In this document: positions 1 to 6,986 of the stretch, in pieces
Layout of the letters: each line of letters starts with the position of its first letter
How positions within the stretch are numbered: position 1 is the first letter of the stretch
NCBI GenBank assembly: GCA_913052655.1
Contig: CAJXFN010000066.1
Coordinates: 1 to 7,636, forward strand
Direction of reading: 5' to 3'
DNA from: an uncultured Flavobacteriales bacterium
GTDB taxonomy: Bacteria; Bacteroidota; Bacteroidia; Flavobacteriales; BACL11
Length of the DNA: 7,636 bases
Notes under the pieces: model-generated
What the model saw: only the letters and a program-made list of their open reading frames with translations
Databases searched by the model: none
Told to the model about the DNA's origin: nothing
Made by a program: the position numbers and the translations under genes

Positions 1-30
1 TAAGAGAAATATCTACTTAAAGAAAAATTA

Positions 31-45
31 TTAACAAATTGTTAA
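31..45. repeat. Short inverted repeat downstream of the exchanger gene
   Basis: The arms TTAACA and TGTTAA match perfectly around a 3-base centre (AAT). On the minus strand the dyad lies about 54 bases past the exchanger stop codon and is followed by TAATTTTTC, so it could be a weak intrinsic terminator for that gene. The stem is only 6 bp with one G-C pair, so chance in AT-rich DNA, or a protein-binding dyad, is equally possible. The rest of positions 1-98 is AT-rich with no gene that I can support. Confidence 0.25.
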
Positions 46-98
46 ATTCTTTTAAAAGTAAAATTTAAAATGAAAAAATATAATTTTTATAGGTATTT

Positions 99-1226
99 TT
101 AGAACATTAGTAATGATAATAAAAACAAAACATATAAAATAAATATGAAAATCATATTTCTAATACTTAACTTACTTTTAATAAATATTAGAGACACTAA
201 GACACTAAAAACAAACAAAATAATAAGAGACCATATAAATAAATTACCACCTAAAATATAATCCCCAATAAAACCAATCCTAGTGATAGGCAAATTCATA
301 TCAATCGAACCACTGAGAATAGTATATATAAAAACTGGTAATCCAATACCAATACATATATCAAAAATATTAGATCCATATGCATTAGAAAAAGAATCAA
401 TAAATTTATCATTTTTCGCATCTTGTAATGAAAAAAAAGTATCCGGAATACTTGAGGCAATAGCGGCAATTATAAAGGCACCAATAAATAAATTAATACC
501 TAAAATATCTGAAATAGATTCCGTAGCTAATACAAGTAAATAACAACTTGCACCAATAATAATTACAGATAATATAACAACTATTATTGAACTAAAAGTA
601 TTAACCTTTCCGTTAAAGAAGATCCTAAATAATTTAAAGTTAAATAAGGCAGACAGCCTACTAACTTCTTCAGCATAAAGTATTTTATGCTTAAAATTTA
701 GGTGGTTATCTTTTATAAATTTCTTAAGACAGAACTTTACGGCATTATTCTCAACAACTCTTTTATTAATAACGTAATAGATGTATATAAAATAATATAG
801 AATTAAAAATAAAGCCCAGTACCATTTAATACCAATGAAAATCCCTGAAAACATAATCAAAATTGATCCTAATAAAAAATAAGTATCTTGTTTTACAATC
901 TTTTTGTTAATTTGAAAAACCTTGTCTTTACCCTTAGTAATATAGATATATAAAAATACAATTACAGGTATAATAGCAATATTAAATGCTGAACTTCCAA
1001 TAATCGTACCATAACCGGCCGAAAAACCCTCAATGTCCTTGAAGTAAAATAAAAAAAGTGATGAAATCAATAACTCAGGTAAAGACGAAGCAATCGCATT
1101 TATTGTAGGACCCTTAATTCCCTCTCCTAAATTTCGAGTTAAAAAATTTGCCGCAATGTCAAAACTTGAAGAAGATTTTCGAATTACATGTACAGAAATT
1201 ATTAAAAATAAAACTGATATAATCAT
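99..1226 (-). CDS. CaCA-family cation exchanger (sodium:calcium/proton antiporter-like membrane protein)
   Basis: This is a 375-residue, very hydrophobic inner-membrane protein with about ten predicted membrane segments and the two inverted alpha-repeats of the Ca2+/cation antiporter superfamily. Alpha-1 (about residues 36-90) has SSLPE ending at E51 and GSSAFN ending at N82. Alpha-2 (about 245-300) has SSIPD ending at D262 and GSNIFD ending at D289. In NCX_Mj the equivalent positions are E54, N81, E213 and D240, which bind Na+ and Ca2+, so three of four are kept and one is Glu-to-Asp. The usual G-T before S-x-P-E is A-S in both repeats. A polar loop (about 155-210) separates the halves, as in the family. 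The start is well fixed: an in-frame TAA lies three codons upstream of the ATG. Membership of the superfamily is secure; the transported ion is not. Members like this are often labelled sodium:proton exchanger, and I infer Na+-driven cation extrusion. Confidence 0.85.
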   Translation of the reverse strand: MIISVLFLIISVHVIRKSSSSFDIAANFLTRNLGEGIKGPTINAIASSLPELLISSLFLFYFKDIEGFSAGYGTIIGSSAFNIAIIPVIVFLYIYITKGKDKVFQINKKIVKQDTYFLLGSILIMFSGIFIGIKWYWALFLILYYFIYIYYVINKRVVENNAVKFCLKKFIKDNHLNFKHKILYAEEVSRLSALFNFKLFRIFFNGKVNTFSSIIVVILSVIIIGASCYLLVLATESISDILGINLFIGAFIIAAIASSIPDTFFSLQDAKNDKFIDSFSNAYGSNIFDICIGIGLPVFIYTILSGSIDMNLPITRIGFIGDYILGGNLFIWSLIILFVFSVLVSLIFIKSKLSIRNMIFIFILYVLFLLSLLMF

Positions 1227-1232
1227 TCTTGT

Positions 1233-1340
1233 TTAATTTTTTTGATCCAAATAGAATATAATCTTCCTTTTTATAGGTGCTTGAAAGATTAAAAAAAGAG
1301 TAATCAAATTTAAATAAGCTGATGTTGTAAATTTATACAT
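1233..1340 (-). other. Doubtful 35-codon ORF upstream of the exchanger
   Basis: An ATG at 1338-1340 opens 35 codons that end at the TAA (1233-1235) just before the exchanger start, in the same frame. The peptide begins MYKFTTSAYLNLITLF and has one hydrophobic stretch followed by a basic patch. No ribosome binding site is evident and I recognise no family. It may be chance, since AT-rich DNA readily encodes short hydrophobic peptides. It could also be a leader peptide. I do not think it is a lost exchanger N-terminus, because the exchanger already has a normal first membrane helix. The rest of 1227-1440 holds nothing else that I can support as a gene. Confidence 0.15.
1305..1312 (-). promoter_or_regulatory. 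Possible -7 promoter box upstream of the exchanger
   Basis: On the minus strand this reads TAAATTTG, a full match to the Bacteroidetes -7 consensus TAnnTTTG, about 80 bases before the exchanger start. No TTG (-33) element is found 17-23 bases further upstream, so this is half a promoter at best in an AT-rich stretch. Confidence 0.25.
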
Positions 1341-1440
1341 TTACTTTTAATTTGAAATATTTAATGTTTTTTATTTGATAATAGAATTCTGTTACTCCAA
1401 AAAAATCTATATAATTTTCCGAAAATACATTTTTAATAAT

Positions 1441-1641
1441 CTAATTATCAGAATCTAAATCTTTGTTTATTTGGTCTGAACTATCTTTAATCTCTCTTTT
1501 TATCTCATTCGAAGCATTCTTTACCTCTCTCATCATTTTTCCGAGACCTTTTGCTATTTCTGGTATTTTATCTGCTCCAAAAAGCATTAATACAAAAAGT
1601 ATAACAAATATTAACTCTGAACCTCCAACGAATAATAACAT
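1441..1641 (-). CDS. tatA: Sec-independent (Tat) translocase subunit TatA/TatE
   Basis: This small 66-residue inner-membrane protein is the subunit that oligomerises with TatC to move folded, twin-arginine-signal proteins across the membrane. It has the family layout: a short N-terminus with GGSE (E9), one membrane helix (about 9-21), the hinge FGADKIPE (F21-G22, P27), an amphipathic helix with KGLGK, then a charged tail (about 40-66) rich in K, E and D. The length is at the short end for TatA. I chose the ATG at 1639-1641. An in-frame TTG at 1693-1695 would add 18 residues, but those codons run through the terminator hairpin at 1656-1681 and homologues begin near this Met. No clear ribosome binding site is visible. 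It lies 60 bases downstream of secDF on the same strand, separated by that terminator. No tatC is in the window. Confidence 0.92.
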   Translation of the reverse strand: MLLFVGGSELIFVILFVLMLFGADKIPEIAKGLGKMMREVKNASNEIKREIKDSSDQINKDLDSDN

Positions 1642-1655
1642 AAAGCAAAAATAAA

Positions 1656-1681
1656 AAAAGCCCTTTATTAATAGGGCTTTT
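1656..1681 (-). terminator. Intrinsic terminator of secDF
   Basis: A 9-bp perfect stem (AAAAGCCCT / AGGGCTTTT, with three G-C pairs) closes an 8-base AT-only loop. On the minus strand it is followed by a run of seven T (complement of the seven A at 1653-1659). It begins about 20 bases after the secDF stop codon and ends just upstream of tatA, so it should end most secDF transcripts. Some read-through may supply tatA, because no complete promoter is seen between the hairpin and tatA. Confidence 0.85.
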
Positions 1682-1701
1682 ATGTTATATTTCAATAAAA
1701 A

Positions 1702-4662
1702 TTATTTCAATTTAATTGATTTTCTCTTTATCGTATCTAACATGATTGGTGACGCTACAAATAAAGAAGAATATGTACCAACAATAACTCCTATCATAAG
1801 TGCGAACATAAATCCTTTAATTGCTTCACCTCCAAATAAGAAGATGATTAATAACACGACAAAAGTAGTTAAGGAAGTATTAATTGTTCTACTCAAAGTA
1901 GAATTTAATGATGTATTCATATATTCATGTATCTCTTTCTTTTTAAAGTTTTCCATATACTCTCTAACTCTATCAAATACAACTACAGTATCATTAAGAG
2001 AATAACCAATAATAGTAAGAATAGCTGCAATAAATGCCTGATCTATTTCCAATGAGAATGGCATAATACCATATAATATAGAAAAGAGTGAAAGTACTAA
2101 TAAGACATCATGAAATACCGCAACAACAGCACCTAAACTAAACTGCCACTTTTTAAATCTAATCAAGATATATAAGAAAATAACTATTAATGAAAAGATA
2201 ATCGAAGATAAGGCTGCGTCTCTAATATCATCAGCAATTGTAGGGCCTACTTTTTCTTGACTCTCTACATTATAAGAATAATTCATTTTATCTAAACCTT
2301 CAAATAATTTTGATTTCACATCATTATCAGCTTCTAGATTGTTTTCATCAATTCTATATTTAGTTGTAATTTTAAGCTGTTCACCAGCTTGTCCCTTTAA
2401 ATTAAATGAGCTTACTGAAGGAGCTTGACCACTAAATACAGATGCTAATCCATTCTTTACATCATCTTTGTTTACTTCTCCTTCGAAACTAACAACATAA
2501 GTTCTACCACCAACGAAATCAATTCCATAATTCAATCCTTTTGTAGCAAGAGAATAACCTCCAAACAATATTAGAATTGAAGAAAGAATATAAAATATTT
2601 TTCTCTTTCCAATAAAGTCAATATTTAAGTTTTTAAAGGCTCCATGAGTTAATTTGATAGAAAAGGACATAGATTTTCCTTTATTCATTCTCGATGAGAT
2701 AATTAACCTTGTAATAAAAATAGCACTAAATAAAGATGTGATAATACCAATAATTAAGGTAGTTGCAAATCCTTTAATAGGCCCAGTTCCAAAAGAGAAT
2801 AGAATAATACCCGTTAATAAGGTTGTAACGTTTGCATCAATAATCGAAGAATAAGCTGATTTATATCCATCTTCAATCGCCAATCTTAATCCTTTACCAT
2901 TAGCCAATTCCTCTCTAATTCTTTCATAAATTAGTACATTCGCGTCTACCGACATACCAATTGTTAGAACAATACCTGCAATACCAGGTAATGTAAGTAC
3001 CGCTCCTAATGATGAAAGTACTCCAAAAATGAAGAATATGTTTGCTAATAAGGCAACATTAGAAACAGCACCTGCTCCATAATAATAGAAAATCATGTAC
3101 ACCAATACAATTAATAAAGCAATCATAAAAGATTTGAGTCCAGAGTCAATAGAATCTTGTCCTAAGGAAGGTCCAATAATCGCCTCTTGTGTTATGTGAG
3201 CAGGAGCAGGTAATTTACCGGATTTAAGAACGTTAGCTAAATCTTGACCCTCATTTACAGTGAAATTACCAGATATTTCAGATCTTCCATTTGGTATTTC
3301 ATCATTTACAGTAGGCCATGATTTCGCATATCCATCTAATACAATAGCAACACTTCTACCTTTATTGGAACCTGTAGTCGCTCTCCATATATTTGCTCCA
3401 TCTGGGTTCATTGCCATAGATACTTTTACCTCACCATTATCAATAACCTGCTGAGCATCAGTAATAACGCCTCCATCCATTACGTAGCCATTACTTCCTT
3501 TCTTTTTAAGGGCAAGAAGCATAAATGATTGTTTACTGTCATCCCCTGGGTTAAAAGCAAATACAAATTTTAAATCAGGATTAAAATTAGACATAAATCC
3601 TTCATCATTTATGTAAGAATTCACTATTGCAGTATCTTTTAGAGCAGTATATCCAACTACAGGACCTTGACCTGTAAATCCTTGAGGAATACCACAAACA
3701 GCAAACCAAGGATTCTCATTAGCATTAAATATAGAATCATTATCTGTAGTATCTTTTACAAATCCATTTCTAGCGGCCAAAAAAGAGTTAGCTGACTGAA
3801 TATCCTCAAATACTTCTGAAAATTCAAAAGTTTCCCAAAACTCTAATTGCGCAGAAGATTGTAATAATTTCTTTGCTCTGTCAGGATCTTTAATTCCAGG
3901 AAGTTCAACAATTATTCTTCCAGGAACATTTGTTTTTTGAATATTTGGTTGTGTTACTCCAAATCTATCAATTCTACTTCTTAATATTTCAAAAGAACTC
4001 TCAATAGCGTCATTAACTTCAGAATTAATAACTTCTATTACCTCTGCATTATTCTTGCTCTGAATTTTTTCTCTTAATGTTCTTGTTCCAAAAATAGAAG
4101 ACAATTCATTTCCTTCTGGATTAAATTCATTAGCAAACAATTCAACAAAAGCGGTCTGAGAATTTTCTAAATTTTTCTCCGCATTTTTAAGAGCTTTTCT
4201 AAAAGTCGTATCTTTACTATTTCCAGACAAAGAAACCAAAACATCTTTTACAGAAACCTCAAGAGTAACATTCATCCCTCCTTTGAGGTCAAGACCTAAA
4301 TTAATTTCTCTTTCCTTACACTCTTGGTAAGTATACATTCCTAAATAAATATCTTTAGGTGAACCATCCTCATTTATAGATTCTTTCTTAATGTATTCCC
4401 TTTCTAAATTTTCTAAAATGATATCTCTGTTGTTAAGATAGTTTTCATTTATCTTTTGAATCTCAGATGTTCTTTGTAAAGAGTCTGTAAAAACAGAATC
4501 AAGAGCTAAAATCTCATCGCTTTGATTAAGATCAATCTGACTTATGGCATAATCTGTTGCTGCTTTATCCATGTTACTTACTTTCCAAGTAAAGGATAAT
4601 TGATACAGACATACTAGTCCGAATGTAATCGCTAGATACAATATAGGCTTTCTACTTTTCAT
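1702..4662 (-). CDS. secDF: Protein translocase SecDF (fused SecD-SecF)
   Basis: This 986-residue inner-membrane RND-type protein uses the proton-motive force to pull Sec-exported proteins through SecYEG. SecD half: first membrane helix at about 6-26; LGLDLKGG at 122-129; a large periplasmic domain to about 505; five further helices to about 655, with the motif GMSVDANVLIYERIREE at 569-585. SecF half: helix at about 687-705; GIDFVGG at 713-719; periplasmic domain to about 810; then five helices with GYSLNDTVVVFDRVRE at 886-901. D573, D891 and R925 align with the proton-pathway residues D340, D637 and R671 of Thermus SecDF, and the 34-residue D-to-R spacing is identical. The single-chain fusion and long periplasmic region are normal for Bacteroidetes. 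The start ATG has AAGGA eight bases upstream and a strong promoter. The gene ends at a terminator and is probably its own transcript, with tatA perhaps reached by read-through. Confidence 0.97.
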   Translation of the reverse strand: MKSRKPILYLAITFGLVCLYQLSFTWKVSNMDKAATDYAISQIDLNQSDEILALDSVFTDSLQRTSEIQKINENYLNNRDIILENLEREYIKKESINEDGSPKDIYLGMYTYQECKEREINLGLDLKGGMNVTLEVSVKDVLVSLSGNSKDTTFRKALKNAEKNLENSQTAFVELFANEFNPEGNELSSIFGTRTLREKIQSKNNAEVIEVINSEVNDAIESSFEILRSRIDRFGVTQPNIQKTNVPGRIIVELPGIKDPDRAKKLLQSSAQLEFWETFEFSEVFEDIQSANSFLAARNGFVKDTTDNDSIFNANENPWFAVCGIPQGFTGQGPVVGYTALKDTAIVNSYINDEGFMSNFNPDLKFVFAFNPGDDSKQSFMLLALKKKGSNGYVMDGGVITDAQQVIDNGEVKVSMAMNPDGANIWRATTGSNKGRSVAIVLDGYAKSWPTVNDEIPNGRSEISGNFTVNEGQDLANVLKSGKLPAPAHITQEAIIGPSLGQDSIDSGLKSFMIALLIVLVYMIFYYYGAGAVSNVALLANIFFIFGVLSSLGAVLTLPGIAGIVLTIGMSVDANVLIYERIREELANGKGLRLAIEDGYKSAYSSIIDANVTTLLTGIILFSFGTGPIKGFATTLIIGIITSLFSAIFITRLIISSRMNKGKSMSFSIKLTHGAFKNLNIDFIGKRKIFYILSSILILFGGYSLATKGLNYGIDFVGGRTYVVSFEGEVNKDDVKNGLASVFSGQAPSVSSFNLKGQAGEQLKITTKYRIDENNLEADNDVKSKLFEGLDKMNYSYNVESQEKVGPTIADDIRDAALSSIIFSLIVIFLYILIRFKKWQFSLGAVVAVFHDVLLVLSLFSILYGIMPFSLEIDQAFIAAILTIIGYSLNDTVVVFDRVREYMENFKKKEIHEYMNTSLNSTLSRTINTSLTTFVVLLIIFLFGGEAIKGFMFALMIGVIVGTYSSLFVASPIMLDTIKRKSIKLK

Positions 4663-4689
4663 AATTCTTTTCCTTATTTTTTAGAACGG

Positions 4690-4720
4690 CAAATATAAAC
4701 TTTCATATCAGAATACACAA
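4690..4720 (-). promoter_or_regulatory. secDF promoter, Bacteroidetes type
   Basis: Read on the minus strand, a -33 TTG (4720-4718) is followed after 20 bases by TATATTTG (4697-4690), an exact match to the flavobacterial consensus TTG-N(17-23)-TAnnTTTG. Transcription would start near 4685, giving a leader of about 20 bases that includes the AAGGA ribosome-binding-like sequence at 4675-4671. The start position is inferred. Confidence 0.75.
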
Positions 4721-4743
4721 AAAGAGATACATTCATTTTTGTA

Positions 4744-4773
4744 TTGATTTTAGAACTAAAATTCTTTACTTTG
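4744..4773 (+). promoter_or_regulatory. Promoter of the FG-GAP gene, Bacteroidetes type
   Basis: A -33 TTG at 4744-4746 is followed after 19 bases by TTACTTTG (4766-4773), one mismatch from TAnnTTTG. Transcription would start near 4779, leaving a short AT-rich leader of about 15 bases without a Shine-Dalgarno sequence, which is common in this phylum. It lies back-to-back with the secDF promoter. Confidence 0.55.
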
Positions 4774-4794
4774 TTTTTAAAAATAAAACTTATA

Positions 4795-6936
4795 ATGAAG
4801 AAAGTATTTTGGATATCATTTGTATTCTTACTTCAATCAAATTTAGTACTGTCTCAAATTAATTTTACTAGAGATACAAACTTAAAAATTATTGAGAATA
4901 CTTTAGTTCTTGAAAATGCGTGGAATGGTGGAATAAATTCTTCACAATTCTCTGAAATAGACTTAAATTTGGATGGAATTAAAGATATTATTGTTTTTGA
5001 CAGATGTGGAAACAAACTATCTCCATATATAAATAACAATGGAAATTTCGTTTATTCTCCACAATATAGGAATTTCTTCCCCAAGATTGAAAACTGGATA
5101 TTAATGGATGATTACGATTGTGATGGAAGAAATGATATTTTTACTTATTCTACTGCAGGAATTGCGGTCTATAGAAATAATTCTAATTCTGTATTATCAT
5201 TTATTCTTTCTGACTCCTTACTTTCCAATACTACAAGTGGACAACATATTTATGTAAGCCCTGTAGACATTCCTGCTATTACAGATGTAGATTCTGATGG
5301 AGATTTAGATATCCTAACCTTTGAAATTGCTGGCGGGTTTGTTCATTATTTTAAAAACATGTCTATTGAGAATTATAACAATTGTGATAATTTAGAATAT
5401 AGTTTTTCAGATGGATGTTGGGGAGATTTCTATGAGGGTCTAAATACTTATACACTAAATTGTACTAATTGTCAATGCACTCCGATTATAAATGGAAATT
5501 TAACTAAAGAAACAAAGCATGCTGGAAGTTCATTGATGGCTATTGATATTGATGGAGATAATGATAAAGATTTAATTTTAGGGGATGTAAGTTTTAACAA
5601 TTTAAATCTATTAATTAATGGTGGAGATAATCAAAACGCACTCATCACCTCAGTAGACACAGCTTTCCCAAAAAACAATGTGAATACTATTCCCGCCGAT
5701 ATTCATATTTTTCCCTCGGCTTATTTTTTAGACGCTACTAATGATGGTGTAAAAGATCTAATTGTAACCTCAAATATGCAAAATAATTCTGAAAATTTTG
5801 AAAGTTGTTGGCTTTATGAGAACTTAGGATCTAATATATCTCCAGATTTTAACTTTGTTCAGAAAGATTTTATACAAGGAAGTGGATTAGACTTTGGAGA
5901 AAATGCTCACCCTACTTTTTATGATCATAATGGAGATGGACTATTAGATCTTTTTGTTGGGAATTACGGATACCACTTAGCTAATGGAACTCCAATATCA
6001 AAGATTGCTTATTATCAAAATACAGGAACAATACAAGATCCAGAATTCTCATTAATTACAGATGATTTTGAAGGAATCTCAAATATAAATCTGAATACAA
6101 ACTTAAATACACCAGCACTAAATCTGTTCCCTTCTTTTGGAGATTTAAATGGTGATGGAGACAAAGATTTAGTAATTGGAGACTCAGATGGAAAGGTTCA
6201 TTTGTTTTTAAATAATGGAGGAAATTTCACCATCAATACGCCTAACTTAGGTAATATAGATGTAGGATATTTTGCAACTCCACAAATTGTAGATGTAAAT
6301 AGGGATGGTTTAAATGACTTAATAATTGGAAATAAAAAAGGAACTATCACATATTTTGAGAATACTGGAACACAAACAACGCCAATTTTTTCTTTAGAGT
6401 TTCAAAATTGGGGAGGAATAGATATTGACTCAACATACATACAAAATGGATACAGTAGTCCTAAATTAATTGATATAAATGGAGATTATCATCTATTTAC
6501 AGGTTCTTTTTCAGGAAAAATCTATTTATACAATAATATTGATGGAAACCTTAGCGGAGTATTTACAGAACAAAATTATTTAAATAACAATGTTTGGGAA
6601 GGAGAAAAAACATCTATAGCAGTATCAGATATTAATAATGATACCAAGATAGATTTAATAATTGGAAATCAGTGTGGAGGATTAGCCTATTTTAAAGGAG
6701 ATAGTTCCATAAGTAATTCTGTTTCCGAAATTCATAAATACTTTAAGGTTTTTCCAAATCCATCTTCTGAAATTATATATATAGATAACAAAAAAAAGGA
6801 AACTATATTTATTTATAATTCAACAGGAAGATTAGAAATAATTTCTAAAAATGATAATATAGACATCTCTAATCTACCAGTAGGAACTTATTTTATAAAA
6901 ATGTCCGAAAGAAAATCACAATTTATAAAGCAATAA
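4795..6936 (+). CDS. Secreted FG-GAP/VCBS repeat protein with T9SS type A sorting domain
   Basis: This 713-residue protein is predicted to leave the cytoplasm by Sec and then cross the outer membrane by the type IX system. Residues 1-20 form a signal peptide (MKK, hydrophobic core, likely cleavage VLS|Q). Calcium-binding-like loops of FG-GAP type (DxDxDGxxD) start at residues 56, 106, 164, 251, 313, 377, 450, 500 and 612, with a degenerate one at 560; together they suggest one or more beta-propellers. A cysteine cluster (C197, C208, C223, C226, C228) with a GCWGDFYE motif lies between the third and fourth loops. The C-terminus (about 648-713, FKVFPNPSS, then LPVGTYFIKM) is a type A sorting domain, usually cleaved off when the protein is anchored or released. 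The ATG at 4795 places the signal peptide at the N-terminus; an upstream in-frame TTG at 4744 would bury it. Surface adhesion or ligand binding is a guess; no enzyme domain is visible. Confidence 0.9.
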   Translation: MKKVFWISFVFLLQSNLVLSQINFTRDTNLKIIENTLVLENAWNGGINSSQFSEIDLNLDGIKDIIVFDRCGNKLSPYINNNGNFVYSPQYRNFFPKIENWILMDDYDCDGRNDIFTYSTAGIAVYRNNSNSVLSFILSDSLLSNTTSGQHIYVSPVDIPAITDVDSDGDLDILTFEIAGGFVHYFKNMSIENYNNCDNLEYSFSDGCWGDFYEGLNTYTLNCTNCQCTPIINGNLTKETKHAGSSLMAIDIDGDNDKDLILGDVSFNNLNLLINGGDNQNALITSVDTAFPKNNVNTIPADIHIFPSAYFLDATNDGVKDLIVTSNMQNNSENFESCWLYENLGSNISPDFNFVQKDFIQGSGLDFGENAHPTFYDHNGDGLLDLFVGNYGYHLANGTPISKIAYYQNTGTIQDPEFSLITDDFEGISNINLNTNLNTPALNLFPSFGDLNGDGDKDLVIGDSDGKVHLFLNNGGNFTINTPNLGNIDVGYFATPQIVDVNRDGLNDLIIGNKKGTITYFENTGTQTTPIFSLEFQNWGGIDIDSTYIQNGYSSPKLIDINGDYHLFTGSFSGKIYLYNNIDGNLSGVFTEQNYLNNNVWEGEKTSIAVSDINNDTKIDLIIGNQCGGLAYFKGDSSISNSVSEIHKYFKVFPNPSSEIIYIDNKKKETIFIYNSTGRLEIISKNDNIDISNLPVGTYFIKMSERKSQFIKQ

Positions 6937-6937
6937 A

Positions 6938-6967
6938 AAAAGCTCATCTATATATAGATGAGCTTTT
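6938..6967. terminator. Bidirectional terminator between convergent genes
   Basis: A perfect 13-bp stem (AAAAGCTCATCTA and its complement) closes a TATA loop. It begins one base after the FG-GAP stop codon and ends 19 bases from the mdh stop codon. On the plus strand the stem ends in TTTT; on the minus strand it runs into seven T (complement of 6935-6941). It should therefore work in both directions, better for mdh. Confidence 0.9.
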
Positions 6968-6986
6968 AAAGCTAAATAATTATTTA

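Noticed and set aside
49..58. Ten-base palindrome CTTTTAAAAG
   Set aside because: Too short and AT-rich to distinguish from chance; not repeated elsewhere in the window as far as I could see.
141..159. Perfect 8-bp inverted repeat (AAATATGA / TCATATTT) with a 3-base loop
   Set aside because: It lies inside the exchanger coding region, has one G-C pair per stem and no T-run, and is explained by AT-rich codons for Ile, Met and Phe.
283..543. Plus-strand open frame of 86 codons opposite the exchanger
   Set aside because: It is the reverse of conserved alpha-2 repeat coding sequence and has no independent support.
1414..1426. Dyad ATTTTC-C-GAAAAT just after the tatA stop codon
   Set aside because: A one-base centre cannot form a hairpin loop, and the stem would be weak; it is not a convincing terminator.
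1682..2005. Plus-strand open frame of about 107 codons opposite the 3' end of secDF
   Set aside because: It is antisense to the well-supported SecF coding region, has no family resemblance, and is the kind of shadow frame expected in AT-rich DNA.
4795..6936. FG-GAP repeats as possible DNA-level tandem repeats
   Set aside because: The loops recur only at protein level with irregular spacing of roughly 50-90 residues; the DNA is too diverged to count as a tandem array.
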